A stretch of 64,000 bases of DNA from CAWACP01 sp963780655 (GCA_963780655.1 CAWACP010000007.1:124001-188000), one strand, 5' to 3'. Counted from the first letter of the stretch, positions 16,244-25,772 are shown. The notes: generated from the sequence alone by a model not told the origin. Numbers and translations: made by a program.

Positions 16244-18279
16244 GGGTTCGTGCGCGGCTCGCAGCGGTGAGGACCACGCTGTTCGGGGACAGCGCCCGCG
16301 CATTCGCCACGTGCGCGGTGGTGCTGTTATTTTCTCTGGCCATCGTGCCCGCCCGCGATCATTTTCGCGAGTGGTATCGGTATCAGCAGTCGTACCTGCG
16401 GCTCATCCGCGGCCGGGGCGACGCGCTTACGCTGCGGCGGCGCTTCCACCCCGGAGTGCAGCAGACCTGGATTCCATCTCTGAGCGTGGTGGACCGCTGT
16501 GCATCGTGTCACGTGGCGCTGAAGGAACCCACGCTGCAGAACGTCAGCACGCAGCCGTTTCGCCCGCATCCGCCCATCCCGCATTCGCTCGAACAGTTCG
16601 GCTGCGTCATCTGCCATCGTGGCCAGGGCGCCGCCACCACGGCCGAGGAGGCGCATCGCAGCACCAAAGCATGGGAAGAGCCGATCCTTCCCGCGCGCTA
16701 TCTGGAATCGTCGTGCGGCCAGTGCCACACCGACAAGCTGAATTCAACGCCGCGGCTGAACTCAGGGCGCGCCCTGCTGTCGCGCTATGGCTGCGTGCAT
16801 TGCCATACCGTCGTGATGCCGGACGGAACGCGCATGGCGGAAGGCGACCATCCTCCACCGCTGGTCCATATCGCCGACAAAACTTCGCGCGAGTGGATCT
16901 TCGCGTGGCTGAAAGGACCGCAGACCTACTCGGCCACAGCCACCATGCCCGACTTCCAGTTGAGCGACAACGATACGCGCGACATCTCCGCGTTCCTGAT
17001 GGCGCAGTCGACGCCCTCGCGTCAGACGCCGGCCGCCGCGGCCGCCCCCGCCGCGGCGCCGGACCCGAACGCGCCGCAGGCCGGCGCGAGCCTGTACGGC
17101 GAATCGTTCTGCGCCTCCTGCCATGCCGTTCAGAATGCCGCCGGGATGATGGTGGGCGGCGACATCGGTCCGGAACTGACGAAGGTGGGAACCAAGACCA
17201 GGCCGGAGTGGCTCCGGCAGTGGGTGGACAATCCGCAGACCTACGACCCGTCCACGCCGATGCCGCATTACCGTTTCGACGCGAAACAGATCGGGCTGCT
17301 CACCGGGTTCCTGGCGAACAAAACCGACGCGGACTTCCTCGCCAACGTGCACCTCGACCCCGCTACTCCGGAACAGGTGGCGCACGGGAAACGGCTGGTT
17401 ACCGAAGACGGATGCGCGTCGTGCCACGAGATCGAGGGCATTCCGAAGCCTGACAACTTCGCGCCCTCTCTCACCACGGTAGGCAGCCGCCAGCTCGAGA
17501 AGATCGTCTTTCTGCCGGGCATGGAACATACCGTGCCGGCATACATCGAGGCCAAAATCAAACAGCCGCGCAGCTTCGGCTCGGCGCTGCGCATGCCGCG
17601 CTTCAATCTTTCCACCGACCAGGTGGATTCACTGGTGACGGCGCTGCTGGCGCAGACGGATCGCGCGGCATCCCTCCCGGCAAACCTGCGCATCGCCGGT
17701 CCGGCGCCCGGCAACTACCGGCCGGCGGGGCAGGCAGGACGGCTGATGAGCGACATGAATTGTGTGAGCTGCCACGCCATCAACGGAACCGGCGGCACGC
17801 TGGCCCCCGACCTGACGCAGGAGGGCAGCGCGGTGCAGCGCGGCTGGCTGGTAGCCTTCTTCAAAAACCCGAACACGCTGCGGCCCGCGCTGATCCGCCG
17901 GATGCCGAAGTTCAACGTGACTGACGCGGAAGCCGCAACCCTGGCGGATTACATCATGACCGTGTACCAGACGCCCGCGTTCGACCGCGATTCGATGCAG
18001 GCCTCCTCCGATGCCGCCGAGATCGAACGGGGCCGGCAGCTCTTCTATTCGAAGTACGCATGTCAGTCGTGCCACATCGTCGACCCGAACAAGGATAAAG
18101 GCTACATCGGTCCCACCCTGTCGCAGGTGGGTTCGCGCCTGAATGCCGCCTGGATTTTCCATTGGCTGAAAGGCCCGCAGGCGCTGCGTCCGGGAACGCT
18201 CGAGCCGGACTGGCAGATGAGCGACGCAGACGCACGCTCGCTCACCGCGTTTCTCATTACGCAGAGGAGCGGCAAATGA
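16240..18279 (+). CDS. Octahaem c-type cytochrome, membrane-anchored
   Basis: This 679-residue protein has an N-terminal membrane anchor (about residues 20-37) and eight CXXCH sites: CASCH (87-91), CVICH, CGQCH, CVHCH, CASCH, CASCH, CVSCH and CQSCH. They are arranged as repeated mono-haem cytochrome c modules, several of them ending in GPELTKVGTKT or APDLTQEGSAV-like segments and an MP(D/H/R/K)-type distal methionine. A Pro/Ala linker (AAAAAPAAAPDPNAPQ) separates modules. It replaces the ordinary cytochrome c1 or f as the electron outlet or inlet of the Rieske/cytochrome b complex. It is coupled to its neighbours by ATGA overlaps on both sides. Its real electron partners are not known. Confidence 0.92.
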   Translation: MRVRARLAAVRTTLFGDSARAFATCAVVLLFSLAIVPARDHFREWYRYQQSYLRLIRGRGDALTLRRRFHPGVQQTWIPSLSVVDRCASCHVALKEPTLQNVSTQPFRPHPPIPHSLEQFGCVICHRGQGAATTAEEAHRSTKAWEEPILPARYLESSCGQCHTDKLNSTPRLNSGRALLSRYGCVHCHTVVMPDGTRMAEGDHPPPLVHIADKTSREWIFAWLKGPQTYSATATMPDFQLSDNDTRDISAFLMAQSTPSRQTPAAAAAPAAAPDPNAPQAGASLYGESFCASCHAVQNAAGMMVGGDIGPELTKVGTKTRPEWLRQWVDNPQTYDPSTPMPHYRFDAKQIGLLTGFLANKTDADFLANVHLDPATPEQVAHGKRLVTEDGCASCHEIEGIPKPDNFAPSLTTVGSRQLEKIVFLPGMEHTVPAYIEAKIKQPRSFGSALRMPRFNLSTDQVDSLVTALLAQTDRAASLPANLRIAGPAPGNYRPAGQAGRLMSDMNCVSCHAINGTGGTLAPDLTQEGSAVQRGWLVAFFKNPNTLRPALIRRMPKFNVTDAEAATLADYIMTVYQTPAFDRDSMQASSDAAEIERGRQLFYSKYACQSCHIVDPNKDKGYIGPTLSQVGSRLNAAWIFHWLKGPQALRPGTLEPDWQMSDADARSLTAFLITQRSGK

Positions 18280-18995
18280 AACCGATCCTCCTGGCCGCGC
18301 TCGTCGCCATCTTCAGCGCCGCCTGCTCAAAGCGGCCCGCGCCCGCAAAGCCGCCATCGGCCGTTCCGGCTGCGCTGGTTGAGGTCAGCGGCAGCAAACA
18401 GGTGACGCCGATCGGCAGCCAGCTCGATCAACCGCTGATTGTGCAGGTGAACGACGCGAAGGGTTCTCCGGTCTCCGGAGTCTCGGTGTGGTTCCGCGCC
18501 GCGGACGGCGTGAAATTCGACCCGAGCGCCGGGGTCAGCGGCTCCGATGGCCAGTTCACCACTTCCGTCGCACTGGGCGGCATGGCGGGACATTATAAGA
18601 TCGCGGCGTACACCCAGGGCGCGGGCCGCGCTCCGGTGGCGTTGCGCGTCGATGAGCTTGCGCTGGGCTTCCAGCAGAACCAGGGCAAGCAGCTCAGCGA
18701 CCGGTACTGCTCCCGCTGCCACGATCCGGAATCCACGCCCGAGCGGGTGTCGAACCACGATAATCTGGTGGCGCAGGCGCATGCGTTCAGCGACGGTAAT
18801 ACGCTGAACCGAATGAGCCAGGCCGACCTGCTGGCGATCATCCAGCACGGCGGCCCGGCTTTGGGAAGATCCGCGGAGATGCCGCCCTACGGCGCCACGC
18901 TTACCAAAGGCGACGTAGACGCGCTGGCGGCCTACATTCGAGCCGTTGCCGATCCGCCATACCAGCCCCTGGAGATTGTCTATGCCGAGCGCTGA
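18276..18995 (+). CDS. Lipoprotein with Ig-like domain and single-haem cytochrome c domain
   Basis: This 239-residue protein begins with a lipoprotein signal (MKPILLAALVAIFSAAC, lipobox Cys17). Residues of about 38-130 look like a bacterial Ig-like (Big/invasin-type) domain: PLIVQVNDAKGSPVSGVSVWF, then SDGQFTTSVALGGMAG. The C-terminal 100 residues are a cytochrome c domain with CSRCH and a likely distal Met in EMPPYG. The fusion suggests a membrane-tethered electron carrier held away from the lipid surface. It overlaps the octahaem gene by four bases and the next gene by 14, so it is part of the same operon. Confidence 0.87.
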   Translation: MKPILLAALVAIFSAACSKRPAPAKPPSAVPAALVEVSGSKQVTPIGSQLDQPLIVQVNDAKGSPVSGVSVWFRAADGVKFDPSAGVSGSDGQFTTSVALGGMAGHYKIAAYTQGAGRAPVALRVDELALGFQQNQGKQLSDRYCSRCHDPESTPERVSNHDNLVAQAHAFSDGNTLNRMSQADLLAIIQHGGPALGRSAEMPPYGATLTKGDVDALAAYIRAVADPPYQPLEIVYAER

Positions 18996-20205
18996 CCTCG
19001 CACGTTCGTTTCTGCTGTTTTTCGCCTCCGTTCTGGCGTGTACGGCGCAGGTGCTCGCGCCTCCGGAGATTCTCGACCCGGAGATGCGCGCGCTCCAGCA
19101 GAAGCACTTCACCGAACTGAAGGCCGCCGCGGAGGACATCACTTCGCACCATTATCCCTACCGCTTCGCGCTCAGCCGTTCCCTCGGGCTCACCGAGCGC
19201 CAGCAGGCGGCCAGCGATCAGCGTTCCATTCGCTTCGCCAACTTCGAAGGCCATCCGGTGCTGCAGGTCACCGGCAACTACTTCGCCGCTTACTCGGGCG
19301 ACTTCCTCAATCGGAACGAACGCGTAAAGAGGACCTACCTCGATGTAATGCTGCCCATCCTGCGCGCCACGGAGCCGCGGGTGGCCAGCGAGCCGCTCTT
19401 GTACGCCATTGCCATGGAGGTCTCGGAGCACGTGCGTAAGCAGGTGATGGGAGTCACAGTGGAGAAGACCGAGAACGTCGCGCTCGTGGTGCCGCGCGCC
19501 GTGGCGGAGAAGGTGGTGATGAGCACCGACGTGAACGAGCAGCTCACGGCGTTGATCGAATCGCGCGTGTTTCTTGACGGGAACGCCACCAGGCTTTGGC
19601 CACAAGACGATGTGCAGGCGTCCGGGCAAAGTACGGCCGACGATCAGCCACACGCCGTATCGGCGGCTCTGGCCGATGTGGCCCCGGAGCCGGCGCCGGC
19701 GAAGGCCATCGCAGCGCCCGCGCCAGTCCGCGATCTTTCTGCGGCGGCATTACAGCAGCAGCAGACGACGCTCCAGCCCTTGCTGGACAGGCTTACGCAT
19801 GAACTGGATGCACAGGCCCACTTCGTCTCCTACGCTCCCCCGGCGCTGATCGCTTTTCATAGAGGTTCATGGCTGCAGTTGTCGATCACCACCACGCTGC
19901 CGGCTTCCGAGGCAGGCTCGCAATACCGAACCGCCGCGCTGGCCTTCGATGAGCACGTCTCGCATCTCATCCGGCCCGTGCTGGCGTACTTCAAAGACGA
20001 TCCCGCGATCGACGGAATCGACTTCAGCGCCACCGTCAAAGGGCCGGCTTCCGAATCGGTTGAGTTCTTCCTGCGCTGGAGCGACCTGCGCCGTTATGAG
20101 CAGTATGATATGACGGGTCAGGAGCTGATTGGCGCCGGCCTCGTGCTGGTCAACGGAGAGCGTATCGGGCTGGACCTGCAGACCGCTGAGTCCGAGCGGC
20201 GCTGA
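18982..20205 (+). CDS. Secreted protein of unknown function in the electron-transfer operon
   Basis: This 407-residue protein has a signal peptide (about 1-23, CTAQ). The N-terminal half contains HHYPYRFALSRSLGLTERQQ and a helical middle with RVKRTYLDVMLPIL. A Pro/Ala linker (PEPAPAKAIAAPAPV) leads to a C-terminal alpha/beta part that includes DGIDFSATVKG and VEFFLRWSDLRRYEQYDMTGQELI. No CXXCH, copper or Fe-S motif is present, and I do not recognise the family. Its start lies inside the preceding cytochrome gene, which ties it to the operon. It may be an assembly factor or surface partner, but that is a guess from position. Confidence 0.8.
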   Translation: MPSADLARSFLLFFASVLACTAQVLAPPEILDPEMRALQQKHFTELKAAAEDITSHHYPYRFALSRSLGLTERQQAASDQRSIRFANFEGHPVLQVTGNYFAAYSGDFLNRNERVKRTYLDVMLPILRATEPRVASEPLLYAIAMEVSEHVRKQVMGVTVEKTENVALVVPRAVAEKVVMSTDVNEQLTALIESRVFLDGNATRLWPQDDVQASGQSTADDQPHAVSAALADVAPEPAPAKAIAAPAPVRDLSAAALQQQQTTLQPLLDRLTHELDAQAHFVSYAPPALIAFHRGSWLQLSITTTLPASEAGSQYRTAALAFDEHVSHLIRPVLAYFKDDPAIDGIDFSATVKGPASESVEFFLRWSDLRRYEQYDMTGQELIGAGLVLVNGERIGLDLQTAESERR

Positions 20206-20223
20206 AGAACAGCCCCGGCGGGG

Positions 20224-21162
20224 ATGAGCACAACACCAACCGATGAACGGAACCTGCGCGATGCGCGGCTTGCGATCCGTCTCTCTCTCGTCGTCGGACT
20301 GCTCATGCTGGCCGGCAAGGTCACGGCTTTCCTGCTCACTCACTCGGCTGCAATCTTCTCCGATGCTGCCGAGTCGGTGGTGCATGTGGTGGCTGTTGCG
20401 TTTGCCGCTTTCAGTCTTCGCCTGAGCGCCCGGCCCGCCGGCCCGAAGTTCCTGTACGGCTTCGAAAGGATCAGCTTCTTCTCGGCGGGATTCGAAGGCG
20501 CCATGATCATCGTGGCGGCACTGGCGATCCTGTTCGAAGCGATCCGCAGGTGGATGGGGGGTCTGGTACTCGAAAACCTCGGGGCCGGCGCGCTGCTGAT
20601 ATTCGCCGCGGGAATTATCAATGTGGCGCTCGGTTACTATCTGCTGCGCGTCGGGCGCCGGACCGATTCCCTCATTCTGGAAGCCGACGGCAAACATGTG
20701 CTCGTCGATAGCTGGACCAGCTTTGGCGTCATGGCAGGGCTGGGACTGGTATTGCTGACGGGCTGGAAGCCATTCGATCCCCTGGTAGCGATCGCCGTGG
20801 CCGTGAACATTCTCTGGTCAGGCGGACGTCTGGTGTGGCGCTCGGCCATGGGGCTGCTCGATTACTCCGACCCGAACGCCGGCCGCAGGATTCGAGACAA
20901 ACTGGACACGATTTGTTCGGAGCTGGCCATCCAGTATCATGGCGTGCGTTTCCGAACCACCGGCTATCGCCAGATCGTCGAAGTACATCTCCTGTTCCCT
21001 CAGGCGACTTCGGTTGGTGAAGCGCACGGCCAGGCGACCATTCTGGAAGAGCGGCTGGCGGCGGAGTTGGGAATGCCCGCCGAGGTGGTGACGCACCTGG
21101 AATCGCTCGAAGATCACGGCGCTGTCCATCACAAGGAACACTACACCGGCAAACCGGGCTGA
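20224..21162 (+). CDS. Cation diffusion facilitator (CDF) metal exporter
   Basis: This 312-residue membrane protein has about six helices and a C-terminal cytoplasmic domain of about 90 residues. Metal-site segments are SDAAESVVH in helix 2 and HVLVDSWTS in helix 5 (the HxxxD pair). The first site has the Asp but lacks the second Asp of FieF-type proteins. The family exports Zn, Fe, Co, Cd or Mn in exchange for protons. It starts 19 bases after the last gene of the electron-transfer operon and may be read with it. That would fit a need to handle metal ions, but the metal cannot be named from sequence. Confidence 0.88.
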   Translation: MSTTPTDERNLRDARLAIRLSLVVGLLMLAGKVTAFLLTHSAAIFSDAAESVVHVVAVAFAAFSLRLSARPAGPKFLYGFERISFFSAGFEGAMIIVAALAILFEAIRRWMGGLVLENLGAGALLIFAAGIINVALGYYLLRVGRRTDSLILEADGKHVLVDSWTSFGVMAGLGLVLLTGWKPFDPLVAIAVAVNILWSGGRLVWRSAMGLLDYSDPNAGRRIRDKLDTICSELAIQYHGVRFRTTGYRQIVEVHLLFPQATSVGEAHGQATILEERLAAELGMPAEVVTHLESLEDHGAVHHKEHYTGKPG

Positions 21163-21229
21163 TGTGCCGCACGCTTCAGCAAAGGCGACCCGGGGGCGGT
21201 TCCCAAAAATACCAGTAACCTCGCGGGCG

Positions 21230-21321
21230 TTTGTGGAGCGGCCTTTAGGCTGCGGCGAACTGTCAGCCCGCCTGATCTGCCGTTTCGGATTATCCGACGC
21301 AGGCGAGGCGCCTGCCCCACA
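21230..21321. repeat. Palindromic intergenic repeat, degenerate
   Basis: The left unit TTTGTGGAGCGGCCTTTAGG and the right unit GGCGAGGCGCCTGCCCCACA face each other across about 50 bases. The ends match the repeat family at 7783 and 24373, but the centre differs. It separates the CDF gene from the AraC-type remnant. Confidence 0.6.
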
Positions 21322-21339
21322 CCGATTCAACTACTTGCG

Positions 21340-21797
21340 CATTGGGTTACTGGAGAGCGGGACCTCGCGCGGATGCAAGTGGAACGCGGCGCACTCGTAC
21401 GAACCGAAAGATCCAGCAGGCGTTGGAAACGCAGCACGCCGTGAAACAGCTTCGGAACGTAGCCGACCGCCGTAGCGAACCGGCGCTGGAGCTGGCGCTT
21501 CCCGAGCCCGATCCACTGACTGAGCTGTTCAATCCGGCCGTGCGGATGCGCAGCCAGCCGGTGGATGGCGGCATGCATCGCTTCGTCGACCGCGCCCGCA
21601 TGGGCCAGGTGGTCGAGCAGGGCCAACTCCATTGCCGACCTTCTTGCCGACAGGCCTCGCTGGTCAGTGATCCGCAGAAACGGGGCGCATTCCGCGCTGC
21701 TCCAGATGGCATCAAGGGGCGCCGACGGGTTGAGCAGCGTCGTGGCAGGCAGGCCGAGCAAGCCGGGCGCGCGGCCAGGGCGGGCTAACTGCCCCAC
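21340..21797 (-). pseudogene. Remnant of an AraC-family transcriptional regulator
   Basis: The minus-strand frame reads LLGLPATTLLNPSAPLDAIW, then GRIEQLSQWIGLGKRQLQRRF and PKLFHGVLRFQRLLDL. These match the C-terminal part of the sensory domain and the first half of the AraC double helix-turn-helix. After RFQRLLDL the similarity stops, so the second DNA-binding helix pair is missing. No proper start is seen upstream. The gene is truncated at both ends and is not expected to regulate anything. Confidence 0.65.
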
Positions 21798-21909
21798 TGC
21801 CCACCGTCCGGTTTCGGCCAGACCATCCCCGAATCGGACAGCGGAGCGCTTGTAACTCCCTCATTTCGCAATGGAACAATGGCCCTTAGTGTGCCCGTAT
21901 TTCATAGTA

Positions 21910-24354
21910 ATGAACGCCTTTCTGCAGGACCTCCGTTACGCCGCTCGCCTGCTGGCCCGCGCACCGTCCTTCACCGTCATCGCAGCTGCCACGCTGGCCC
22001 TCGGCATTGGCGCGAACACCGCCATCTTTTCGGTCGTCAATGCGGTCCTGTTGAAGCCGCTGCCCTATCCGCACCCCGAGCAACTCATCCGCATCCGGGA
22101 AAGCGCGCCGAAATTTGGCGAGATGTCGGTCTCATACCCGAACTTTCTCGACTGGCGCGCCGATAACCGGACCCTTCAGGGAATCGCCGCGAGCCGCCAC
22201 AATGAGCTGACTCTCTCCGGATCGGGCGAGCCCGAACGCCTGTCCACCCTGATGGTGTCGGCTTCATACTTCGACGTTCTGGGGATTCGCCCGATCATCG
22301 GCCGCTGGTTCACGCCGCAGGAAGATAAGAGCGGTTCGGAACCGGCCGCGGTCATTTCCGAAAAACTCTGGCGCAGCCGTTTTTCATCGAGCCCGCGCGT
22401 GCTCGGCCGCTCGCTGCTGCTCGACGGCAAGGGTTATACCGTCATCGGCGTCGTGCCCGATGCCGAGCAGTTCGACGAACGGGCCGAGGTGTTCGTGCCC
22501 ATCGAGCAGTGGGGCAATTCGATGGCGCTCCACAGCCGCAGTATGCGACCCGGCATCAGCGCCATTGCGCGGCTGAAAAATGGCGTAACCATTGCGCAGG
22601 CGGGCGCGGATCTGGGGGCAATCATGAACCGGCTCGCCCGCGAGTATCCCGCCGGTGATGCCGACCATGGGGTCCACCTGAGGCCGCTGAAGGAGTGGAT
22701 GGTGGGCGACGTCCGGTCAATGCTATGGATACTCCTGGGCGCGGTTGGGTTCGTCCTGCTGATCGCGTGCGCCAACGTCGCCAATCTGCTGCTGGCTCGC
22801 TCCACCGTGCGTCAGCGCGAAATGGCCATCCGCGCCGCGCTCGGGGCTGAGCGCTGGCACATCCTTCGCCAGTTAGCCGCTGAAGGGATGCTGTTGTCTT
22901 TCATCGGCGGCGTGGTCGGACTGGTGCTCGCTGCCTGGGGAACCGCCGCCGTGATCCCGTCTCTTCCCGCCGATTTACCGCGTGCCGGCGACATCGGCCT
23001 CGACAGCACGGTGCTGCTGTTCACGCTGGCCGCGGCCACTGTCACCGGGATCGCTTTCGGTCTGGTACCCGGCATCGCTGCATGGAAAAACGATCTGAAT
23101 CGCGAGTTGCGCGAATCCGGCCGGGGCCTGTCGGCGCAGTCCGGAAAATTTCGAGGAGGGCTGGTGATCCTGGAGGTGGCCCTCGCGATGGTGCTGCTGG
23201 TTGGCGCCGGCCTCATGATCCGTACTCTGAAAAGCCTGGGTGGCGCGGACCTCGGGTTCAATCCAGCGAATGTAGTGTCCTTCCAGGTGTCGTTCTCGCC
23301 GGCCGTCTCGCACGATGGCGACCGTCTGCGCCTCGCGATGACGCAGCTTCTCGACCGCGTCCGGACCATTTCCGGCATTCAGCACGCCGCCCTCAGCACC
23401 GACCTGCCGCTGACCAGCGATGACGAGATTCCTCTGGGCATCGAAGGGCGCCCGGCGCCCACCTCGCAGGCTGACGCGATCTGGGCTATGGACTACCCAG
23501 TGAGTCCCGACTATCTGGCCACAATGAGCATCCCGTTGCTGCGTGGCCGTTTCTTCACCGATGCCGACAACAATCACTCCGAGCCTGTCGCCGTGATTGA
23601 CCAGGAATTCGCCCGCAGGGAATTCCGGGGACAGGACCCCATCGGCCAACGTCTGTTCGTAATTTTCCCCGGCGCGAAATTCAGGTTCCGCATTGTCGGC
23701 ATCGTCGGTCACGTGAGTCACTTCGGCGCGGCCGAAGAACCGCACGCGCGTATTCGCAACCAGTTTTATATGTCGTGGACCCAGTTCCCGAATGAGTTCC
23801 TCACGTTCTTCGCCCAGGGCACGACGTTCGTGGTGAAGACTCCTCTGAGCCCGCTCGCGGTCGCGTCGGCCGTGAAAACGCAGGTGATCGGCGCGTCGAA
23901 GGACCAGCCTGTCTATAACGTGCAAGCCATGCAGCAGCTCATCGATGCAACCAGCAGCAGCCGCCGCTTCTCCATGCTGCTGCTCAGCGTGTTCGCTGGG
24001 ATGGCGCTGCTGCTGGCGGCGGTGGGCATCTACGGCGTGATTTCCTACTCAGTAAGCCAGCGCACGCGCGAGATCGGGGTGCGGGTGGCGCTGGGCGCCG
24101 CGAGGCGTGACGTTCTGCGTTTGGTTCTCGGCCAGGGCGCCGTGCTCGCGGCAATCGGACTGGTCCTCGGCTGCATCGCGGCCGTCGCGCTCACGCGCAC
24201 GCTGGACTCGATGCTGTTCGGCGTGACCGCTACCGATCCACTCACGTTCCTCAGCGTGTCCGGCCTGCTTCTGCTGATCGCCGTGGCGGCGGCGTACATC
24301 CCCGCGCGCGCGGCTATGCGCGTCGATCCCATGGTGGCGCTCCGATACGAATAA
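21910..24354 (+). CDS. ADOP-family ABC transporter permease (MacB_PCD and two FtsX domains)
   Basis: This 814-residue permease is of the acidobacterial duplicated orphan permease type. The N-terminus, MNAFLQDLRYAARLLARAPS, then AAATLALGIGANTAIFSVVNAVLLKPLPYP, is diagnostic. A periplasmic MacB-core domain, an FtsX domain (ANVANLLLARSTVRQREMAIRAALGA), a second MacB-like domain and a last FtsX domain (SYSVSQRTREIGVRVALGA) follow. No ATPase gene is adjacent, as usual for this family. The substrates are unknown; relatives export peptides or act in mechanotransmission. The ATG at 21910 fits the family N-terminus better than one at 21871. Confidence 0.93.
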   Translation: MNAFLQDLRYAARLLARAPSFTVIAAATLALGIGANTAIFSVVNAVLLKPLPYPHPEQLIRIRESAPKFGEMSVSYPNFLDWRADNRTLQGIAASRHNELTLSGSGEPERLSTLMVSASYFDVLGIRPIIGRWFTPQEDKSGSEPAAVISEKLWRSRFSSSPRVLGRSLLLDGKGYTVIGVVPDAEQFDERAEVFVPIEQWGNSMALHSRSMRPGISAIARLKNGVTIAQAGADLGAIMNRLAREYPAGDADHGVHLRPLKEWMVGDVRSMLWILLGAVGFVLLIACANVANLLLARSTVRQREMAIRAALGAERWHILRQLAAEGMLLSFIGGVVGLVLAAWGTAAVIPSLPADLPRAGDIGLDSTVLLFTLAAATVTGIAFGLVPGIAAWKNDLNRELRESGRGLSAQSGKFRGGLVILEVALAMVLLVGAGLMIRTLKSLGGADLGFNPANVVSFQVSFSPAVSHDGDRLRLAMTQLLDRVRTISGIQHAALSTDLPLTSDDEIPLGIEGRPAPTSQADAIWAMDYPVSPDYLATMSIPLLRGRFFTDADNNHSEPVAVIDQEFARREFRGQDPIGQRLFVIFPGAKFRFRIVGIVGHVSHFGAAEEPHARIRNQFYMSWTQFPNEFLTFFAQGTTFVVKTPLSPLAVASAVKTQVIGASKDQPVYNVQAMQQLIDATSSSRRFSMLLLSVFAGMALLLAAVGIYGVISYSVSQRTREIGVRVALGAARRDVLRLVLGQGAVLAAIGLVLGCIAAVALTRTLDSMLFGVTATDPLTFLSVSGLLLLIAVAAAYIPARAAMRVDPMVALRYE

Positions 24355-24372
24355 CTCGATCCTTGTAAGTCC

Positions 24373-24477
24373 TTGTGGGGCGGGTGCCTCGCCTGCGGCG
24401 GGCCCCCGGCCCGCCTGCTCGAACCGCTTCAGCAGGCGGACGAGGCGTCCGCCGCAGGCGAGGCGCCCGCCCCACAA
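24373..24477. repeat. Palindromic intergenic repeat (TGTGGGGCGGGC family)
   Basis: The left end TTGTGGGGCGGGTGCCTCGC and the right end GCGAGGCGCCCGCCCCACAA are inverted copies. Inside are nested palindromes around CCCCCGGCCCGCC and GCGGACGAGGCGTCCGC. It is the best match in the window to 7783-7887. It lies between the ADOP gene and the GH1 gene. Confidence 0.8.
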
Positions 24478-24521
24478 TGGTGCAACCCTTGTCGAGCGCT
24501 TCGTCTAACAGGCGAGGCGCA

Positions 24522-25772
24522 ATGAATTCAAATCGTTTCATGTTCGCCACCGGCATTGAATGCAGCTACCCGGTGATCACCGGCCGCAGCGGCGCGGATG
24601 AACGCGTCGACGAAATGGAAAAATGCGGCTTTTACGAGCGCTGGCGCGAGGATTTCCATCTGGTCCGGTGCGACCAGGAGCTGGATTACCTGCGCTACGG
24701 ACCAGTCTATTATCGGTGCCACACCGCGCCGGACCGATACGACTGGACATTCTGCGACGAGACGTTTGCAGAGCTACAGCGCCTGGGCGTGATACCGATT
24801 TGCGACCTCTGCCATTTCGGCGTGCCCGACTGGATTGGCGATTTTCAGAATCCCGACTGGCCGGAGCTGTTCTCTCAGTATGGCCGGACCTTCGCACAGC
24901 GGTTTCCCTGGGTCCACTTATACACGCCGGTGAACGAGATCTTCGTGAACGCCACGTTTTCGGCTGAATTCGGCTGGTGGAATGAGCGACTCCGATCGGA
25001 GCGCGCCTTCGTCACCTCGCTGAAGCATCAGTGCCGCGCCACCATCCTGGCCGAGGAAGCCATCCTCGAACTATGCCCGGACGCGATGTTCGTCCAGAGC
25101 GAAGCCACGTCGTTTTACCATCTGCGGTCGCCGGACGCATATGATCGCGCTCGCACGCTCAACCAGCGCCGGTTCCTTTCACTCGACCTCTGCTACGGCC
25201 ACGAGGTCAGCTCCGAAATGTACGAATTCCTGATGGACAACGGCCTCACCCGGGACGAGTATCACTGGTTCCTCGAACATGGCCGGCAAATGCGCCCGCA
25301 TTGCATCATGGGCAACGATTATTACTTCACCAACGAGAGCATGGTGCCGCCGGAGGGCCCGCTGGTCGGCACCGGCGAAGTGTTCGGCTATTACATCATC
25401 ACGAAGCAGTATTACGATCGTTACCACCTGCCGGTTATGCACACGGAAACTAACCTGGCCGAGGATGACAGGGCGCCGGGATGGTTGTGGAAGGAGTGGG
25501 CGAACATGGCGCTGCTCAAGTACAGCGGGGTGCCGATCCTCGGCTTCACGTGGTACAGCCTTACCGATCAGGTGGACTGGGACACCGCTCTACGGGAGAA
25601 CAACGGCAACGTGAACCCGCTCGGGCTCTACACCCTCGACCGCAAAATTCGTCCGGTCGGCATCGAGTACAAAAAGCTGGTGCGCGACTGGCGCGACGTC
25701 CTGCCCCTCGACACCGCTTGCATTACTATTCAGAAGGCCAACGGCAACGGGAATGCCCGGTTGCATTCATAA
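24522..25772 (+). CDS. Glycoside hydrolase family 1-like beta-glycosidase
   Basis: This 416-residue protein has a TIM-barrel layout close to family 1 beta-glucosidases. YTPVNEIFVN carries the Asn-Glu acid/base pair, and MHTETNLAE supplies the nucleophile Glu in a TETN context rather than the usual TENG. Other GH1-like features are GFTWYSLTDQVDWD and the N-terminal FATGIECSYP. It lacks a signal peptide, so it probably acts in the cytoplasm. The ATG at 24522 follows GAGGCG; reading upstream enters the repeat. It is a divergent member of the family, and the sugar specificity is unknown. It stands alone between the ADOP gene and a decayed gene. Confidence 0.85.
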   Translation: MNSNRFMFATGIECSYPVITGRSGADERVDEMEKCGFYERWREDFHLVRCDQELDYLRYGPVYYRCHTAPDRYDWTFCDETFAELQRLGVIPICDLCHFGVPDWIGDFQNPDWPELFSQYGRTFAQRFPWVHLYTPVNEIFVNATFSAEFGWWNERLRSERAFVTSLKHQCRATILAEEAILELCPDAMFVQSEATSFYHLRSPDAYDRARTLNQRRFLSLDLCYGHEVSSEMYEFLMDNGLTRDEYHWFLEHGRQMRPHCIMGNDYYFTNESMVPPEGPLVGTGEVFGYYIITKQYYDRYHLPVMHTETNLAEDDRAPGWLWKEWANMALLKYSGVPILGFTWYSLTDQVDWDTALRENNGNVNPLGLYTLDRKIRPVGIEYKKLVRDWRDVLPLDTACITIQKANGNGNARLHS

